NCBI GenBank assembly: GCA_958450325.1
Contig: OY288242.1
Span: forward strand, 64,557,562 to 64,621,561
Length of the DNA stretch: 64,000 nt
Reading direction: 5' to 3'
From: Agrostemma githago
Taxonomy: Eukaryota > Streptophyta > Magnoliopsida > Caryophyllales > Caryophyllaceae
Shown piece after piece: positions 48,043 to 60,875 of this stretch. The translations under genes were made by a program, and so were the position numbers. Every line of letters begins with the position of its first letter. The first letter of the stretch is position 1. The notes under the pieces were generated by a model. That model worked only from the letters and a program-made list of their open reading frames with translations. It did no database searches and was not told where the DNA came from.

Positions 48043-48700
48043 GCCTATTTTCTTGAGAAGAATAAGAAGTCTTTCTTTTGAGAAGGGAGGAGTTGTGGAG
48101 GAATTTGTGAGGAAAAATTAATGCATAGAAGGGGTATTTATAGCATTAAAATACAACCCTCTTTCCATATCACAACAGTTTTCTAATCCTAAACGGAATC
48201 AAGCCACAAGCCTAGTCCCGATACTAGCACAAAATATTCATCCCGAACTTTCCTAATTTCTTTAGGAGTCAAAAATTTCAAAAAATTGCCAATTCCAAAA
48301 TTTTCAAAAATTCAAACTTGCAAAAATTCAAAAATCATTTTTTCCCCAGCGCGAGTCATTTTACTACGTATGTGTTGCATGCAAATTTTATGTGACTTAT
48401 ACAGGTACGACTCAAACAGGGACAGGCAACCCACCGCATCTCCCCAGCGGAAGGCCCTAGGTGGCATTTTCCCCGGAATAACACGGGATGAGCCTACATA
48501 CAGGCGCACCCAGGACTTACGCGACAAGTCCAATTTCCCACGGAGATATCGTCGTCAGCTCAGGTATGACTTCTAGCTTATGGCTGGCGAGCCCTTCACG
48601 CGAGTCTAATGGACTATAAAGGACCCGACCGGAAGTCCGCCAGGTTTCAATCCACGATTGGCCTGGTGGCTACTCTGACTTTCGCCTTGTCCAAGCCTCA
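48043..48700 (-). promoter_or_regulatory. Antisense-gene promoter and B 3' noncoding region
   Basis: CTATAAATA on the minus strand (48135-48143), about 95 bp before the ATG at 48042, matching the A spacing. The rest is the conserved 3' UTR. No ORF worth calling. Confidence 0.5.
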
Positions 48701-48716
48701 GTCAGAGTGGGGGCTC
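48701..48716 (+). other. Polypurine tract of element B
   Basis: GTCAGAGTGGGGGCTC directly before the 3' LTR. Confidence 0.88.
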
Positions 48717-51269
48717 TGTAGACACCCGCATTTTGACTGCCAGGTGTCTATGGTAGTTCCAAAAAAAAACACCCGATGATGATCGGACGCTAACGTGTTT
48801 CTACGCGCTCGGATATGGGCTCAAATCCATTAGTTGTTGGCTAAAGCACTTATGGAGTACACATCTCACAAAACTGACCTCAAATCCAGGTCCAGCGGAC
48901 CGATCCGAGTCGAACAAGACTAATTTGGGCCAAAACCAACACCGGAAATAAAACCGACTTTTTACGATTGGTTCAACCCCGGTCCAAGGCGTTTCCGAGA
49001 CACACAAAAAACAGCCTTTCAAACATCAAAAAGCTAATTAAAACACAAACCCATCAAAAACCCAAGTCACGGTCCAAAACAATGGACCCGCGCAACCCAG
49101 CTGGGCCACTCGATCGAGTGCCCCACCCACTCGATCGAGTGGGCCCTTTTTCAGGCCCGACTGCAGGTACGCTGAGCCACTCGACCGAGTCAGCTGGTTA
49201 CTCGGTCAAGTAACCCTAACCGGGGTCCTTGGCTTTGCCTATATAAGCAACCCCATGCAACACACATTCAACAACTTTGGAAAAACCCTAATACTACACT
49301 CAAGCCCTAACCCTAGTACTTAGGAGGCAAACCTAAACCACCACAACTCAACCTCCATAGACCTCGAAACTCCCGTGTTAAAGCCACGACTACGAGTCCT
49401 ATCCGAGACAAGAACATGTAGGTTGAGGGTGCAAAACCCTATTCTTCCCTTCTTCTCTTCCTCTCGTCATCTTTCTCTTCCTTTTCTTTTTGTTTTTTTA
49501 TTTAATTATCGCATTTGTAATATCGATAATATAATTAGTATTAAGACATTAAAATACTTGTCGATTTGTGTCGAGTATGAGGGATGTCGGAATAAGGAAA
49601 CCCGAATATAGAAGTGTACTGCACACAGCGTTGCCGGTCGCTTATTCCGACACCCCAATTACTTGATTATTAAGACAAGTTAACTTAAAAAATAATCTTC
49701 GTCTCGTTCGCTTGATTATTAGTCACATATCGCATTAATTTCAAAACCTTTTTTCAAATCTAACATCTTTTAACAAGGGTCGAAACCCGTTGACGCGGAT
49801 CTGGCATCACATAATCCATAGGGATTCATTACGATGTCGGAAAAGCCGAGGGGATCAAGTCTTTCATTTCTAGCATGGTGTCAAACTCTTAGATTCGATG
49901 CTAATTTCATAATTAGACGTCGAATCTATCGATCTAGTCAAATAAGTTAACTAGCGCGATTTCTATTGATGCTAAAAATAATTGTCATACAATTCGTTAG
50001 AATTACGACACTATTAAACGCGGAGGAAATCTATTCATGTCGCGATAGTTAATCCAAAACGACTTACAACGGTTTTTTATCTCGCTCTAACTATTTCATA
50101 TCGATTCAATAATCGAATATGGGATACAAAGAGCATTCAAATTCAGAATCGAGTATAAATTCCACAATATTTATGCCCAATTCATCAAATCGTCAAAATC
50201 AAAAGCAATTTCGAAATCGATAACAAAATTGCAAACGAACCTGGTTCGTACAGGTGCCACTCGACCGAGTGCCTATGCCACTCGATCGAGTGACATCACA
50301 AAAACCAAAAAATAATGTCTTTTCGACCTCCACTCGGTCGAGTCTCACATTGACTCGGTCGAGTGGCAATGTACTCGGTCGAGTTGGTCAATAACTCGAT
50401 CGAGTAGGGTCCCAAAATCGTAGACAGAACCCCTTTTGAGGGTCCACTCGGTCGAGTCCCGCAATGACTCGGTCGAGTGGCCCCTTATCACGACAATATC
50501 GTGAGTCCTACATTCGCATTCAAGTCTCGTTAACCGTTTTTTGTGACTTAAGTCAACACGTGGCTAATCAATCACGTGAAATATCACTTCTCAAGCTTTG
50601 CATCATACTATTTGCATCATTCTACACAATTCAATATGTGCACAAACCGTTAATATCGTTATACCGTTGCTAACCGTTTGTTGTTTCTTTTGTCAATTTT
50701 GGTTGTTTATTTTATCGTACTAAAATGAACCCACATGCTAAATTTTACTTCGACGTAGAATTAATTGCATTAAATCGACGTAGAAACCCTTTTCAATTTC
50801 TCACATGCTTAGGGAAAACAATGTTTGCATAAGCATTTTCACCGTTCAACTAATACGCGTATTAGAAAGTCATTCGAGATCTTAGTAGAGCCGCTAGTGC
50901 GGGCGGGCTTGGGTGTCCTTTGTGGGCTTCCCAACACGTACCCTCACCCCTGACTCAGAACCTCGGTTTCCGGATGCCCGAAACCGTTGGCGCACGAGAG
51001 TCATTCAATACACGATATCCGATAATGTCGGTATCGGTATCAAATGCAAAGGGACGAGCCCAATAAACTCTGACATCGGAAATGGGCCGTATTTTGTATA
51101 CGGCCCACTACGACATAGAGTGGGTTCGAACGGGCCCGAACTCCCACAAAGTTCGGTGGCGGCTCCACATAGATTTAAATTTCAATTCGATCCATTCTCA
51201 TATGGAGATTCATTCGCCTCCCCAAACCCGCGCGTGGCCGCGTCGGGGTGGACCGATGTCATGTCCACA
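48717..51269 (+). repeat. Element B 3' LTR, 2553 bp
   Basis: Matches 23096-25650. TATA at 49239-49247. It is followed by the TSD ATGAT at 51270. ORFs near 50913-51353 cross the U5 and read into F; they are not genes. Confidence 0.95.
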
Positions 51270-51650
51270 ATGATGTTCGTCCAGATTACCTTCCTGACCG
51301 CAGGCTCTGTGATGTTTGACACTGCTTCTGCTTCGATTCACTTTGTAAAATAGTCGATCCCCACAATTAAAAATTTTCTACCCCCAGTCGCAACAGTGAA
51401 GGGGGCCAATATGTCCATTCCCCACTGGGCAAAGGGGATGGGAGACAGAATTGGCCTGAGTTCCTGGGCCGGGGCGTGAATTGATGGGGCGAAGAGCTGG
51501 CACTTCCTGCACCTTCGAGTTAAATCTTTTGCGTCTGCTAGCAGGGTTGGCCAGTAATATCCTGCTCTCAGGGCCTTGTGGGCCAGAGACTTCCCTCCTA
51601 TATGATGACTGTAGATTCCCGAATGGATGTCATCTAAGACCTCTACAGCC
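51270..51650 (-). pseudogene. Element F integrase, N-terminal half
   Basis: On minus: HHCC finger, a CRKCQLFAP-like cysteine pair, and the core start PFAQWGMDI...FLIVGIDYFTKWIEAE. It is cut at ATGAT by element B. The C-terminal half is at 22400-23095. An in-frame stop at about 51650 separates it from RNase H. Confidence 0.88.
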
Positions 51651-53769
51651 TACCTTGCCCCTAGACACTTGAGCAGTGGTGAGAAGAATGATTTCTTGTA
51701 CAGGTCTTCGCCTATCAGCATGAACCATGCGGCTCTTGCCAGCGTCTTTCTTCTTTGAGCAGGGTCAGATGGCAGAGTTCTGTGTTTTTTGAATTGCATG
51801 ATTGGGGTCATCCAATCTTCAGGACCTGCTTCTTCAATGACGTTGACTGGCTGGCGGGGGGTGGTAGATTTTTCCTGTACCACATCCACCCAGACCGACC
51901 TTCGTATGTCCTGCAGGCTGGAACTGGCCAACTTTGACAGGGCATCCGCCCGGTTATTCTGGGACCGGGGGATCTGCCTGACTTCATAGGACTTGAGCCC
52001 AGACAATCCCTGCTTCACCTTATCCAGATATACGGCCATCGCCTGATCTCTAGCTTTGTATTCTCCGTTAATCCGGTTAGGGATGAGCTGGGAGTCTGTT
52101 GCTAAGACGACCCGCTCTGCTCTTGCGGCTTTGGCCGGATTAATGCCTGCGAGAACGGCTTCATATTCGGCTTCATTGTTGGATGCAGGGAAGGTGAACC
52201 TGAGAGCGTGTTCGAAGTCCATTCCTTCAGGGCTGGTCAATACGACCGCAGCCCCTGCACCATTGATTGTGGAGGATCCATCTGTATATACCATCCATTC
52301 TCCGGCGGGGGGTTCGTCTTCTTCCGAATGAGAGCACTCGGCCAGAAAATCTGCCAAGGCCTGCGCCTTGATGGCTACCCTGGGTTGGTATGATATTCTC
52401 AGCCCGCTCAATTCAATGGCCCATTTCAGCAGTCTCCCAAATTTCTCGAATTTTTCCAGCACCTTCTCCAGCGGCTGGTCGGTCAGTACCACGACAGGGT
52501 GCGGGTCAAAGTACGGCTTGAGTTTTTGGGCTGCGATGACGACTGCGTAGGCTGCCTTTTCTACCACTGGGTAGTTCTTTTCCGCTGCCCCCAGGGCATG
52601 ACTTACGAAGTATATAGGTTGCTGGGAGCCTGCCTCTTCTCTTAAGATAACTGCACTTATCGTTGAATTCCTTACAGCGATGTAGAGGAAGAGCTTCTCC
52701 CCTGCCATTGGTCTTGCCAGGGTGGGGAGTTTCTTCAAATGCTCCTTGAGCTGCTCGAAAGCCTTTCTCTGCTCATCTTCCCATCTGAACTGTTTGTTTC
52801 CTTTTAACACTTTAAAGAATGGGGTTGATTTGTCTGCTGACCTGGCGATGAAGGGTGCCAGGGCAGCCATCCTGCCAGTCAGGCGTTGGATGTCTCTTAT
52901 TGTTTTGGGTTCTGGAAGATCCAAGACGGCCTGAACCTTTTCCGGGTTAGCGTCTATCCCCCTGGCGCTGACCAAAAAACCCAGGAATTTTCCAGAGCGA
53001 ACTCCGAATGTACACTTTTTGGGATTGAGTTTCATTTTGTAGGTGCGCAGGGAGGAGAAAGTCTCCTGCAAATCCATCAGGTGTTCCTTGTCCCCTTTAC
53101 TTTTCACGATGGCGCATCGACGTAGGCCTCCAGGTTCCTACCCCTCTGATTTTTGAAAACTTTGTCGACTAGTCGTTGGTAGGTGGCGTCTGCGTTCTTG
53201 AGTCCAAATGGCATCATTTTATACATGTAAGTGCCACAGCTGGTGATGAAGGCGCACTTCACCCTGTCAGGCTGCCAAAAATACACCTGATGGTACCCTG
53301 AAAAAGCATCCAAAAAACTCAGCATGGAGTACCCGCTAGTGGCGTCTACTAGCTGGTCTATCCTTGGAAGGGGGTAGCAATCCTTCGGGCAAGCTTTGTT
53401 GAGGTTTGTGAAGTCCACGCACATCCTCCATGCACCCGAGGACTTCCTTACCATTACTACATTCGCTAGCCGTTCAGGGTAGTCGCAGATTTCTGTGAAA
53501 TCCGCCTTCAAAAGTTTTTCTATTTCCTCTTTGATGGCCAGGTCTTTTTCTGCAGACATATTTCTCTTCTTCTGCTTCACAGGGCGGGCCTCCGGGCTTA
53601 CATTCAGCCTGTGAACGATATAAGCTAGGTCGACCCCCGACATTTCATCTGCCGAGTAGGCGAACACATCCCTGTTACTCCTTAGGACTTTGATCAGCTC
53701 TGCCTGGTAGGACTCTTCCAGGTCAGCCCCTATGAGGACTTGTCTCCCTGGTTCCAGGTCCACCAGCAT
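51650..53769 (-). pseudogene. Element F RT, first RNase H and second RNase H
   Basis: RT from 53769 leftwards: MCVDFTNLNKACPKDCYPLP, MLSFLDAFSGYHQV, KMMPFGLKNADATYQRLV, then YVDA where YVDD is expected. The frame breaks at that point, so the catalytic box itself carries the lesion. The second ORF (51650-53107) resumes with LNPKKCTFGVRSGKFLGFLV, the first RNase H (LYIAVRNSTISAVI, degenerate) and the second RNase H (VYTDGSSTINGAG, NNEAEYEA, ATDSQL, NRADALSKLAS), with its acidic residues present. Its sequence is clearly distant from A and B. Confidence 0.9.
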
Positions 53770-53783
53770 GCTTTCCCCCCAGG

Positions 53784-54172
53784 TTAAAGATGGTCAGCTG
53801 CCTGATGGTCAGCTGGGACCTCTCCCTTCCTGCTGGGGGAACTGTCAGCCTTTCTTTTTCCTTTTCTTTCGATTTCGTGGGACTGCAGGCCCACAGAATA
53901 GCATTGTCTGGCCGATTCTTGGTCTCCGTGCACTTTTCCCTTCATACCGAAGTCTGTCACATAGGCTATAGTTAGAGCCCTGATTGATATGGCAGCTTCA
54001 ATTTCGTCTAAGGTGGCTCTACCTATCAGGGCGTTATATGCAGACTTCGCGTCAACCACAACGAATGATCCCCTGACATTCCTGGCAGAGGTTCCCTCCC
54101 CAAATGTCACTGGCAGATCTACGATCCCCATGGGAAGCACGCCTGCTCCACTGAATCCATACAGTGATCCAG
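53784..54172 (-). pseudogene. Element F protease region, cut by element E
   Basis: Minus strand: LPVTFGEGTSARNVRGSFVVV and AYNALIGRATLDEIEAAIS, a pattern of the protease C-terminal part in Tat-type elements. The active-site part would be further right but is interrupted by element E at 54173. A frameshift separates it from RT near 53775. Confidence 0.75.
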
Positions 54173-57100
54173 TGTAACACCCCTGATTTTTATAAATTAA
54201 ATTAAAATTATATTCGTATTTTTATTTTGTTTACGATTTAACTCGTAATTCTTAAAATTATTATAAAATGAATTTAACGGTTAATCGTTTCAAACTCCTA
54301 AAATTCTATTTGACTCGATAACCCTTCTTATATTTTAAAACATATTTTATTTCCGTTTCGATTCATTCTATTTAATTTAATTCTTATCGAAAGTCTATTT
54401 CGACGATTTAAATTCTATATTCTTTTCATTTATTTATTTTTAAGCTCGAATTTCTATTTTCGGTTTGAAGTTCATTTATTTTAAGTTTCGTCAAAATATT
54501 TATTCCCTTCCCTCGAGAAATCAACTTAATTCACTTTATCGAAAATTTATTATTTATCGGGATATACTATTTGATCGTCTAATTATTTATTTCTATCATT
54601 TCCGTTTTCGTCTCGAGTACTTTATTTACTCATTTTATTTGACGTTCCAATTATTTATTAATTTTATTAACTCGTTTTAACCGGATTCGTGAGTCAGTCA
54701 ACTTATCGATTCGGTATTTGTCTAATCCGTATTTCTAACCCGATTCATTCAATTATGTTTGATTCATTTCATTTTCCCATTTTTCTTGTTACGTTCATTT
54801 CCCCTATTTCATTTCCTTTATTTTCACACTACATTCATCCCGTGTTTCCCACTACGTTCATTGCACCTTCCTCCACCGCTTCACCTTTTGTTTTGGTATT
54901 CATCCTTCCCACCGTTTCATTCTTCTTCATTCTTCTCCTCTTCTTTCCTTTTTATTTTTTATCCACGCCTTATCAACCAGCCTTTCTCCTTCAACTCCTC
55001 CTAGCCCTTCGTTTTTCCCTTCTTTTCCTGCATCCTCTCCGATTTTCTCCTGTTGCTGCTGCTACGCTTCCTCTGTTCTGCTGTAGTCCTTGTCCCTGAA
55101 CTCGAGTAAGGTGATTCGCCTTCTTCCTTTTTGTTCTCCGTCTCCTTCTGTTTTGCGATCTTTGTTTTTCCTGTTTGATGCTGCTGTGCGTAGTTGTTTA
55201 TACTGCTGCAACACCTTGTTGTCCTCTTTGATTTCTCCTCTTTCGAACTGCTGTTATGCGCTGCTCCTTCTCTTTTCTTCTTCTTCTTTTCTTCTTCTTC
55301 CCTGATCGGTTCTGTTGTCGCCATCTTTGCCGCTGCTGTCGTTGTTGGTACATTACGTTACTGGTTCGTGTTTAGTGCTGTTCTGTTTGTTGCTGCTGCT
55401 GTATCTCGTGTTGCTGTTGTCATTGTGTGTCATACAACTGCTGTTTTGCTCTTCTTACTTCTTCATCTTCTCATTTCTGTTGAGGATTTGTTGCTGTTAT
55501 TGTTCTAATCTTTTGCACTTCACTTGTTATCGTGGTTCGGCCATCTTCCTGCTGCATTTCGTTTTAGTTCGGATCGTAATAGTTGTCGTTGTCGTCCAGT
55601 TTTGGGCTGCTGTTTGTCGCGTTTGCTGTTGCCCGATTTCCCTGATTCTCCTCGTTTTCTTCCCCTCATTTCTGCCTTGCTACTCTTTCCGTCTTCTCTG
55701 TTTTGATGCAACTGTTCGTTGTTATGGATGTTCGTTGCTGCTACTGTTGATTCGGGTTCGATTTCGGTTGTCCTCTGTTGCTGCTGTTACGTTCTGCCGA
55801 TGTTAAGCCTGTTCAGTTCATTGTTGCTGTTTTTGCTGTCGTTTGGGTCGGTTTTGTTGTTGTTATCATCGCGATTGCTGTCCGTCATTTTCTTCCTTTT
55901 CTTCTCCTTCTCATTGATGTTGACCTGCTGCTCTCCCGTTTCTGCACCGTTGTTTTGTTTGCAACGTACTGCTACTGTTGTTCCGTAACTGCTGTACGTA
56001 TCCACTCGGCTCATTCTTTCCCGTTGTTTGTGTCATCCATATGATACTTCTATCAAATTCTTCACAAACCGATCCCTCTTTTACTTTGTTTCTCTTCATC
56101 GTATATTCCGCAGGAATTCCCTATGTTCCTTGTCCGTCCTCTTTAAACGCTCCATTCAGCTTCGAGTTTTCTTGGATTTCGTGAAGACGCAACTGAGGAC
56201 ATGTACTGGACCATTTTGGGATATCGACTCAAGGTAACTTTAGGACGTTACTCGATTTTATATCGTATGTTTGAGTAGTAGTATGTAGTAAATATTTTAA
56301 CTTCCATTTTCTAATTTTAGCTATTTATTATTTGCTAAAAATATTATTTTATAAATCGTATGCGTTATCAATATTTTACAAATTTTCGATATCGTTTATA
56401 AATCGTTAGTAATTTCACTATTTACGATCGTTATAATATTTTGTTAATTATCGTGACACTAGTAACTAAATAATAACGATTTCATATTTTCTTCATAATT
56501 CGTTAATTTATAATTTTAACTCAAAATTGTAATTTTATATTATAATCGAGATTTGTATACTTGTTTAATAAATTAATTTTTGTTTTACGATTTATACTAA
56601 TAAATGAGAAAATAGTCGATTTTGTTTTAAATACATTTTTTTTATTCGAGACTATTTTTCCCTAATAATTTCTCATTTGTTTACGATTTCTCATTTTTAT
56701 TAAAATCCGTATTATTTATTAATAAAAGCTATTTATTAAAAATAATTTGAAACCTTTGTAAATCTCATAAAACGCGTTGACTCAATTAATTTTGATATCG
56801 CTTTTCTTAAAACACCTCTTTTCTAAAATCTATAGTTTTAACTCGATTTCTTGATTATTTATAAAATACTATGTATTGACTTATTATATTTTATTTATAT
56901 TTTGAGTAACGAATTTAGAAATATATTAAAGTTACGATAACGACGATAATAATAAAATGTGAATTTCGTTAGAAATGCTACTTTTATACATTTCACTTAT
57001 TTTAATAACTTACGTATTTTCTATAACAATATTTCTATTTTAAGTAAGTTTCTAAAATTAGTAAGTTTCTATTTATAGAAAGTTTTTCTTTTAATATAAA

Positions 57101-58026
57101 ATGGTTATTTCTTTTATCCATATCATTTATATTGATTATATCTTTTGAATATCGATAATGGCTGTTTTGCAGTTATGGAATAAAGAGAAGTGTGGGGTTA
57201 GAGTAATATAGTCTGGGATGTACGTTTTGCCATCAACTATAAAGCTGGTGTGTTTATGTTGAGACACATTGGTCGTTGAACTGAGCATGGTTTGTGCTCA
57301 GGAGTGTGTATATTTTGACCTTAAACTTAGATATCGCATCGTGTAAGTCGCCGTCGGGTTGAACTGGATTACGGTTGGTGTCCAGGAGGGGTGTACATTA
57401 CTTAAGCCAGGACCTCGCTGCACGCAGTCCTGTTATAGTTGAGTTGCCTAGTTAGAGACTGGATTCTGTTATGAGTTAAGTCTACAGTTCTCGAAGCTAG
57501 TTTCCAGTATTATCCTAGTGAAAGTCTAGCCTTGTGCACACTGAACAAATTTCCATAACGCCATTTTTGAATATTTATATTATCGATTGATTTTGACTTG
57601 CAGGTTGGCAAGTGTTTTAAGTTTCCTCCGAGAACTTATTTTATTATATCGTTTTTAATGTTTTCTCATTTTAAGTATTTTGATATAATAATACTATTAT
57701 TTTTCCATATGATATAATATGGCTGGGAGAAGGTCCGGGTTACTCCCCACTGACGTGGCTGTTATGTTTATAACATGACAGGTATTTGCTGCTGGGTTTT
57801 CGGTGTGAGCTAGCGAGTAGCATGGATCATACTCTTTCTTCATTCGTATAATTTATGGATTTGTATAAACCCATTTGAAGATTTTTACTTTTAGCCCTTT
57901 TGTAAAAAGAGGCCTTTGTATTGACTTACCATTTCTTTTAATAAGATATAGTTTGTCAGTGTGTTTTAATCCCAACTCTACAGTGTTTCCGCCACTGTAT
58001 TGCGTTAGATTTTCTAGGGGATTACA
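54173..58026 (+). repeat. Element E 5' LTR, 3854 bp
   Basis: TGTAACACCC...GGGGATTACA. It contains a long pyrimidine-rich, CTG/TTC-rich stretch (54750-56240), an AT-rich middle, and a 900-bp end shared with D. Many ORFs in it come from low-complexity DNA. Confidence 0.93.
54750..56240 (+). repeat. Pyrimidine-rich tract in the E LTR
   Basis: Strand-biased T/C with frequent CTG and TTC triplets. It is repeated in the 3' LTR at 61453-62943. Possible role as transcript leader; translated frames are Leu/Ser/Cys-rich and not convincing. Confidence 0.5.
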
Positions 58027-58028
58027 GT

Positions 58029-58040
58029 TGGTATCAGAGC
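58029..58040 (+). other. Primer binding site of element E
   Basis: TGGTATCAGAGC, complementary to the 3' end of initiator tRNA-Met, 2 bases after the LTR. Confidence 0.9.
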
Positions 58041-60863
58041 ATTGTTGCTCCCGACGCTTACACCTGATTCTTGGAGAAGTACTAGTAAATGATTTGAATA
58101 TTAAAGAAATTTTAGTGAGAGATGGGTAGAAACCAAAGTAAGGACTTAACTGTTAGGTTTATATGTTCTTGTAACTCAATGATTAGCATTGAATATTTGT
58201 TGCCTTTGTCTGGAAGAAGACGAATGTAGAAGATGATGATAGGACGCTGCCCCAGATCGGGACAAGACCTGCTCAAAACTCTCAACGCCTGTTAATTCGA
58301 GTGGACAACTTTGTGCTACAAGGAAGATACAATGGCGACCCTTCAGCCAGATTTGGTTTGCTCAAGCTACAGGTTAGATGATCAAGAGTGGATTCATGTT
58401 CCATGATGCTGCAGTAAATCCAGATGGAGCGACCCATGACTTGTGTGCTCATTCCTCTACAAGAAGTTGAAGTAATCCATTTTGGATTCCCCCGTGAACT
58501 CGGGAGGCCCGAAGATTCTCTTCTGGTTCAAGAACTTAGTAATATAGGATCATCGATTCTTTTCTTCCTTTCCCTATTTCTTCCAATTCTCCTCTTATAT
58601 ATTCTCATCTTCATTCTCTTGGTGAATCCTTGTTCTATTCTTCTATTCTACCATCCTTCTCTTGAGATTCTTTTGTTAGACCGGTTTCTGTCTCAGTGAA
58701 CCCCGTGAAAGGATATAGATGTTTGAGGTTTAGTAAACTCTTGTTACCTAGGGCGTGAGGGTTGTGAGTTATACCTTGTTATATATCTTAGTAAGCTTTT
58801 GAGGATCGATTTGAATAATAAAATGTTAATTAATGGAATTAGGTTGGTACTTTAGACTCTGAACCTTGGGTTATAGATTACTTGATTATTTGGAGGACTT
58901 AGAGTTGGATATATTTGGGAGTAGTAAGAGAGTATGTCATATTTGATGGATACCTAGTACCTAACCTAGAACCAAACTAAGGGTAACTCATAATATTACC
59001 TTGGATTATTTACCTAATGCTTATTTAATTAATGCATCGCGAATATTTGAGATCATAGAGTATTGTTTAAAGTGTTAGCCTGAGTGTTGTGGTACCATTC
59101 AAGGTTTTCATTAATGTCGTTAGAAATCTTGGTGAACATAGATTTCCTGTGTTTCTTAAGGATTAGATCGTTGATCGTTGTTTAAGGTTGTAACCTATGA
59201 ACCTTGGAGTTGAGTGATCTAAATTGGATAAATTGTTGTTAACCTTGAAAAGGAGAAACATATTGCCATTAGAGGTTGGTTTTATAGCGTTGTTTTGAGG
59301 AACATTTTGATGTCAATCATCTTAATGGATTTATAGTTCAGAACCTTAGACCAACGAGATTGTGGCTTCGTTGAGTTAATATTTTGGTGGTTTCGCTGTT
59401 ACGATATGAAATTTGTTGGAATTCTCAGAAACCTTAGTCGAATGACGTGTTTGAAGATGTGTGTGTTTGTGCAAGTACCTATAGGTTTGGGCGTGTTTGA
59501 GGATTAGTTGTACTTTCCCTACCTCTGTCTAGTGATGATGTTAAAAAATATGTTGATGATCATTTTGAAGTTTTTGTGTCCGGACATTGTGAATTGGTGG
59601 ACTTTATTTAGTGTTCCTTACTCGAGAAATTTGAAGTATACCTCGAGTTTAGACCTTATGAGCTTTGAATTTATGAGCCTTAGTGATTACAAGTTTGGGT
59701 ATATTTTGATAACCGTCTAAATCATTTGTGGATTTTTACCGTACTAATTGAAATATTATATAAGTTGTAAGGCTTAATTTTGGAGGCTATAGCAGTTGAT
59801 GATTTTGGAGGTTGTAGATTGAGTAGGACCACCTAGTGCCTAATATTGGACTTATCGCATTTGATGGGAATTAGGAACCCGTGTTGTGGGAGTCGTACCG
59901 GGAATCTCGAGATGGTCAACTTCTTCTATTTTTCCTTGAGAGCTTTGTTTGACTCTCAATTTCGTTCCTCCCTTTAGCTTTTCCCTTAATTCCGCTTCTT
60001 CTTCTTCAGCCAATCCCTTTCGGTTTCTTAATCGGGTTTGAAAACTTTTATTTCGATTTGTCGTTGACTTTGACTCTATTTATCCATTTAATATTTTCCT
60101 CAAACTTGTGTTGTGAAAAGATTGACTAATTTAAAAATATTGAATTTTCTTGAGATTTTAACATTTTGAGTTATAAATTTCAAAACTTTGTATTTCGTTT
60201 TTGCTTTATTTTGGTCATGTTTCAAAAGGGTCTTAATAATTTATTTTAAAGTATTTCAAAATTATTTAAAATTTTAATTTTGATTTTCAAGTGATCGAGA
60301 TTTTATAAAAGCTTTCTTAATTGCAAATATTTTGATTTCTATGAGATTATTAGGTAAAATGACTTAAAATTCTCGAAAAACTTCGTATGTCTAAACTTTT
60401 GTTTTATTGTCATTAGACTTTAAATCCGTTATTGAAAATGTTTGTCGACTGGTTCGATTATTATTTACTAACTACAAAACTGGATTTCTCAAATTTTTGT
60501 TTGGTCTTAAAAGCGTAATATTGTCGAATTTCTCAATCAAAACGTTGTATTGTTGCTTTGAAAATACTTGGGTACCCTTCCCCTTGAGTTCGTTTAGAAA
60601 TATTGTTTATCGTCATTATTTTATCAACTAATTTTAACATACGATTTTATTAATTTAAATGATTTCGAACTTTGGGAATTGAGCCCAACTCTTCTTGATA
60701 TAAATCTTGTCTTCGATTTAGATTTCATTTAACGTTTGCGGTGTAGAATTTTAAAAATCGAGATTGTGATGCGAGTTAAGTATTCTCATTCTGTTCAAGT
60801 GATATACGTTGTTTTCCACTCTATTATTATGTTTTGTTAGTTTCGAGGACGAAACTTCTTTTT
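58041..60863 (+). other. Element E internal region, no genes recognised
   Basis: 2.8 kb with only small ORFs (58424-58699, 59508-59720) and no recognisable gag, protease, RT or integrase motif on either strand. AT-rich towards the right. Confidence 0.6.
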
Positions 60864-60875
60864 AGTGGGGAAGAT
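60864..60875 (+). other. Polypurine tract of element E
   Basis: AGTGGGGAAGAT directly before the 3' LTR, preceded by CGAGGACGAAACTTC, a pattern common before 3' LTRs of chromoviruses. Confidence 0.85.

Larger units (their letters stand above)
23096..51269 (+). mobile_element. Element B: Tat/Ogre-type retrotransposon, sister of A, with C and D nested
   Basis: Structure: 5' LTR, PBS, leader, gag, protease, RT, RNase H, second RNase H, integrase (split by C and D), antisense gene, PPT, 3' LTR. Without nested C and D it would be about 15.4 kb. The LTRs (2555 and 2553 bp) are very similar. The TSD ATGAT confirms a single insertion into F. Stops at 27316-27318, 29451-29453 and 30582-30584 and frameshifts in gag, protease and RNase H make it defective, but RT fingers missing in A are present here. 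Confidence 0.95.
16189..54172 (-). mobile_element. Element F: older Tat-type Ty3/gypsy element, interrupted by B and E
   Basis: Minus-strand pol is split: protease and RT/RNase H/integrase front half at 51270-54172, integrase back half at 22400-23095. The two parts join at the ATGAT target duplicated by B. The 3' part holds a tandem repeat, two plus-strand antisense genes and a probable LTR at 16189. The right side is interrupted by E at 54173, and the 5' LTR and gag lie outside the window. Proteins are clearly different from those of A/B. The left boundary is the weakest point because the second LTR is not available for comparison. Confidence 0.75.

Noticed and set aside
54689..56237. Many overlapping ORFs in the E LTR (for example 55315-55806)
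   Set aside because: Leu/Ser/Cys-rich translation of a pyrimidine- and CTG-rich tract, open in several frames and on both strands; no ORF stands out.
58424..58699. Possible small protein in the E interior (91 codons)
   Set aside because: Hydrophobic C-terminal half from T-rich DNA and no recognisable domain; the upstream half is not conserved with anything in the window.
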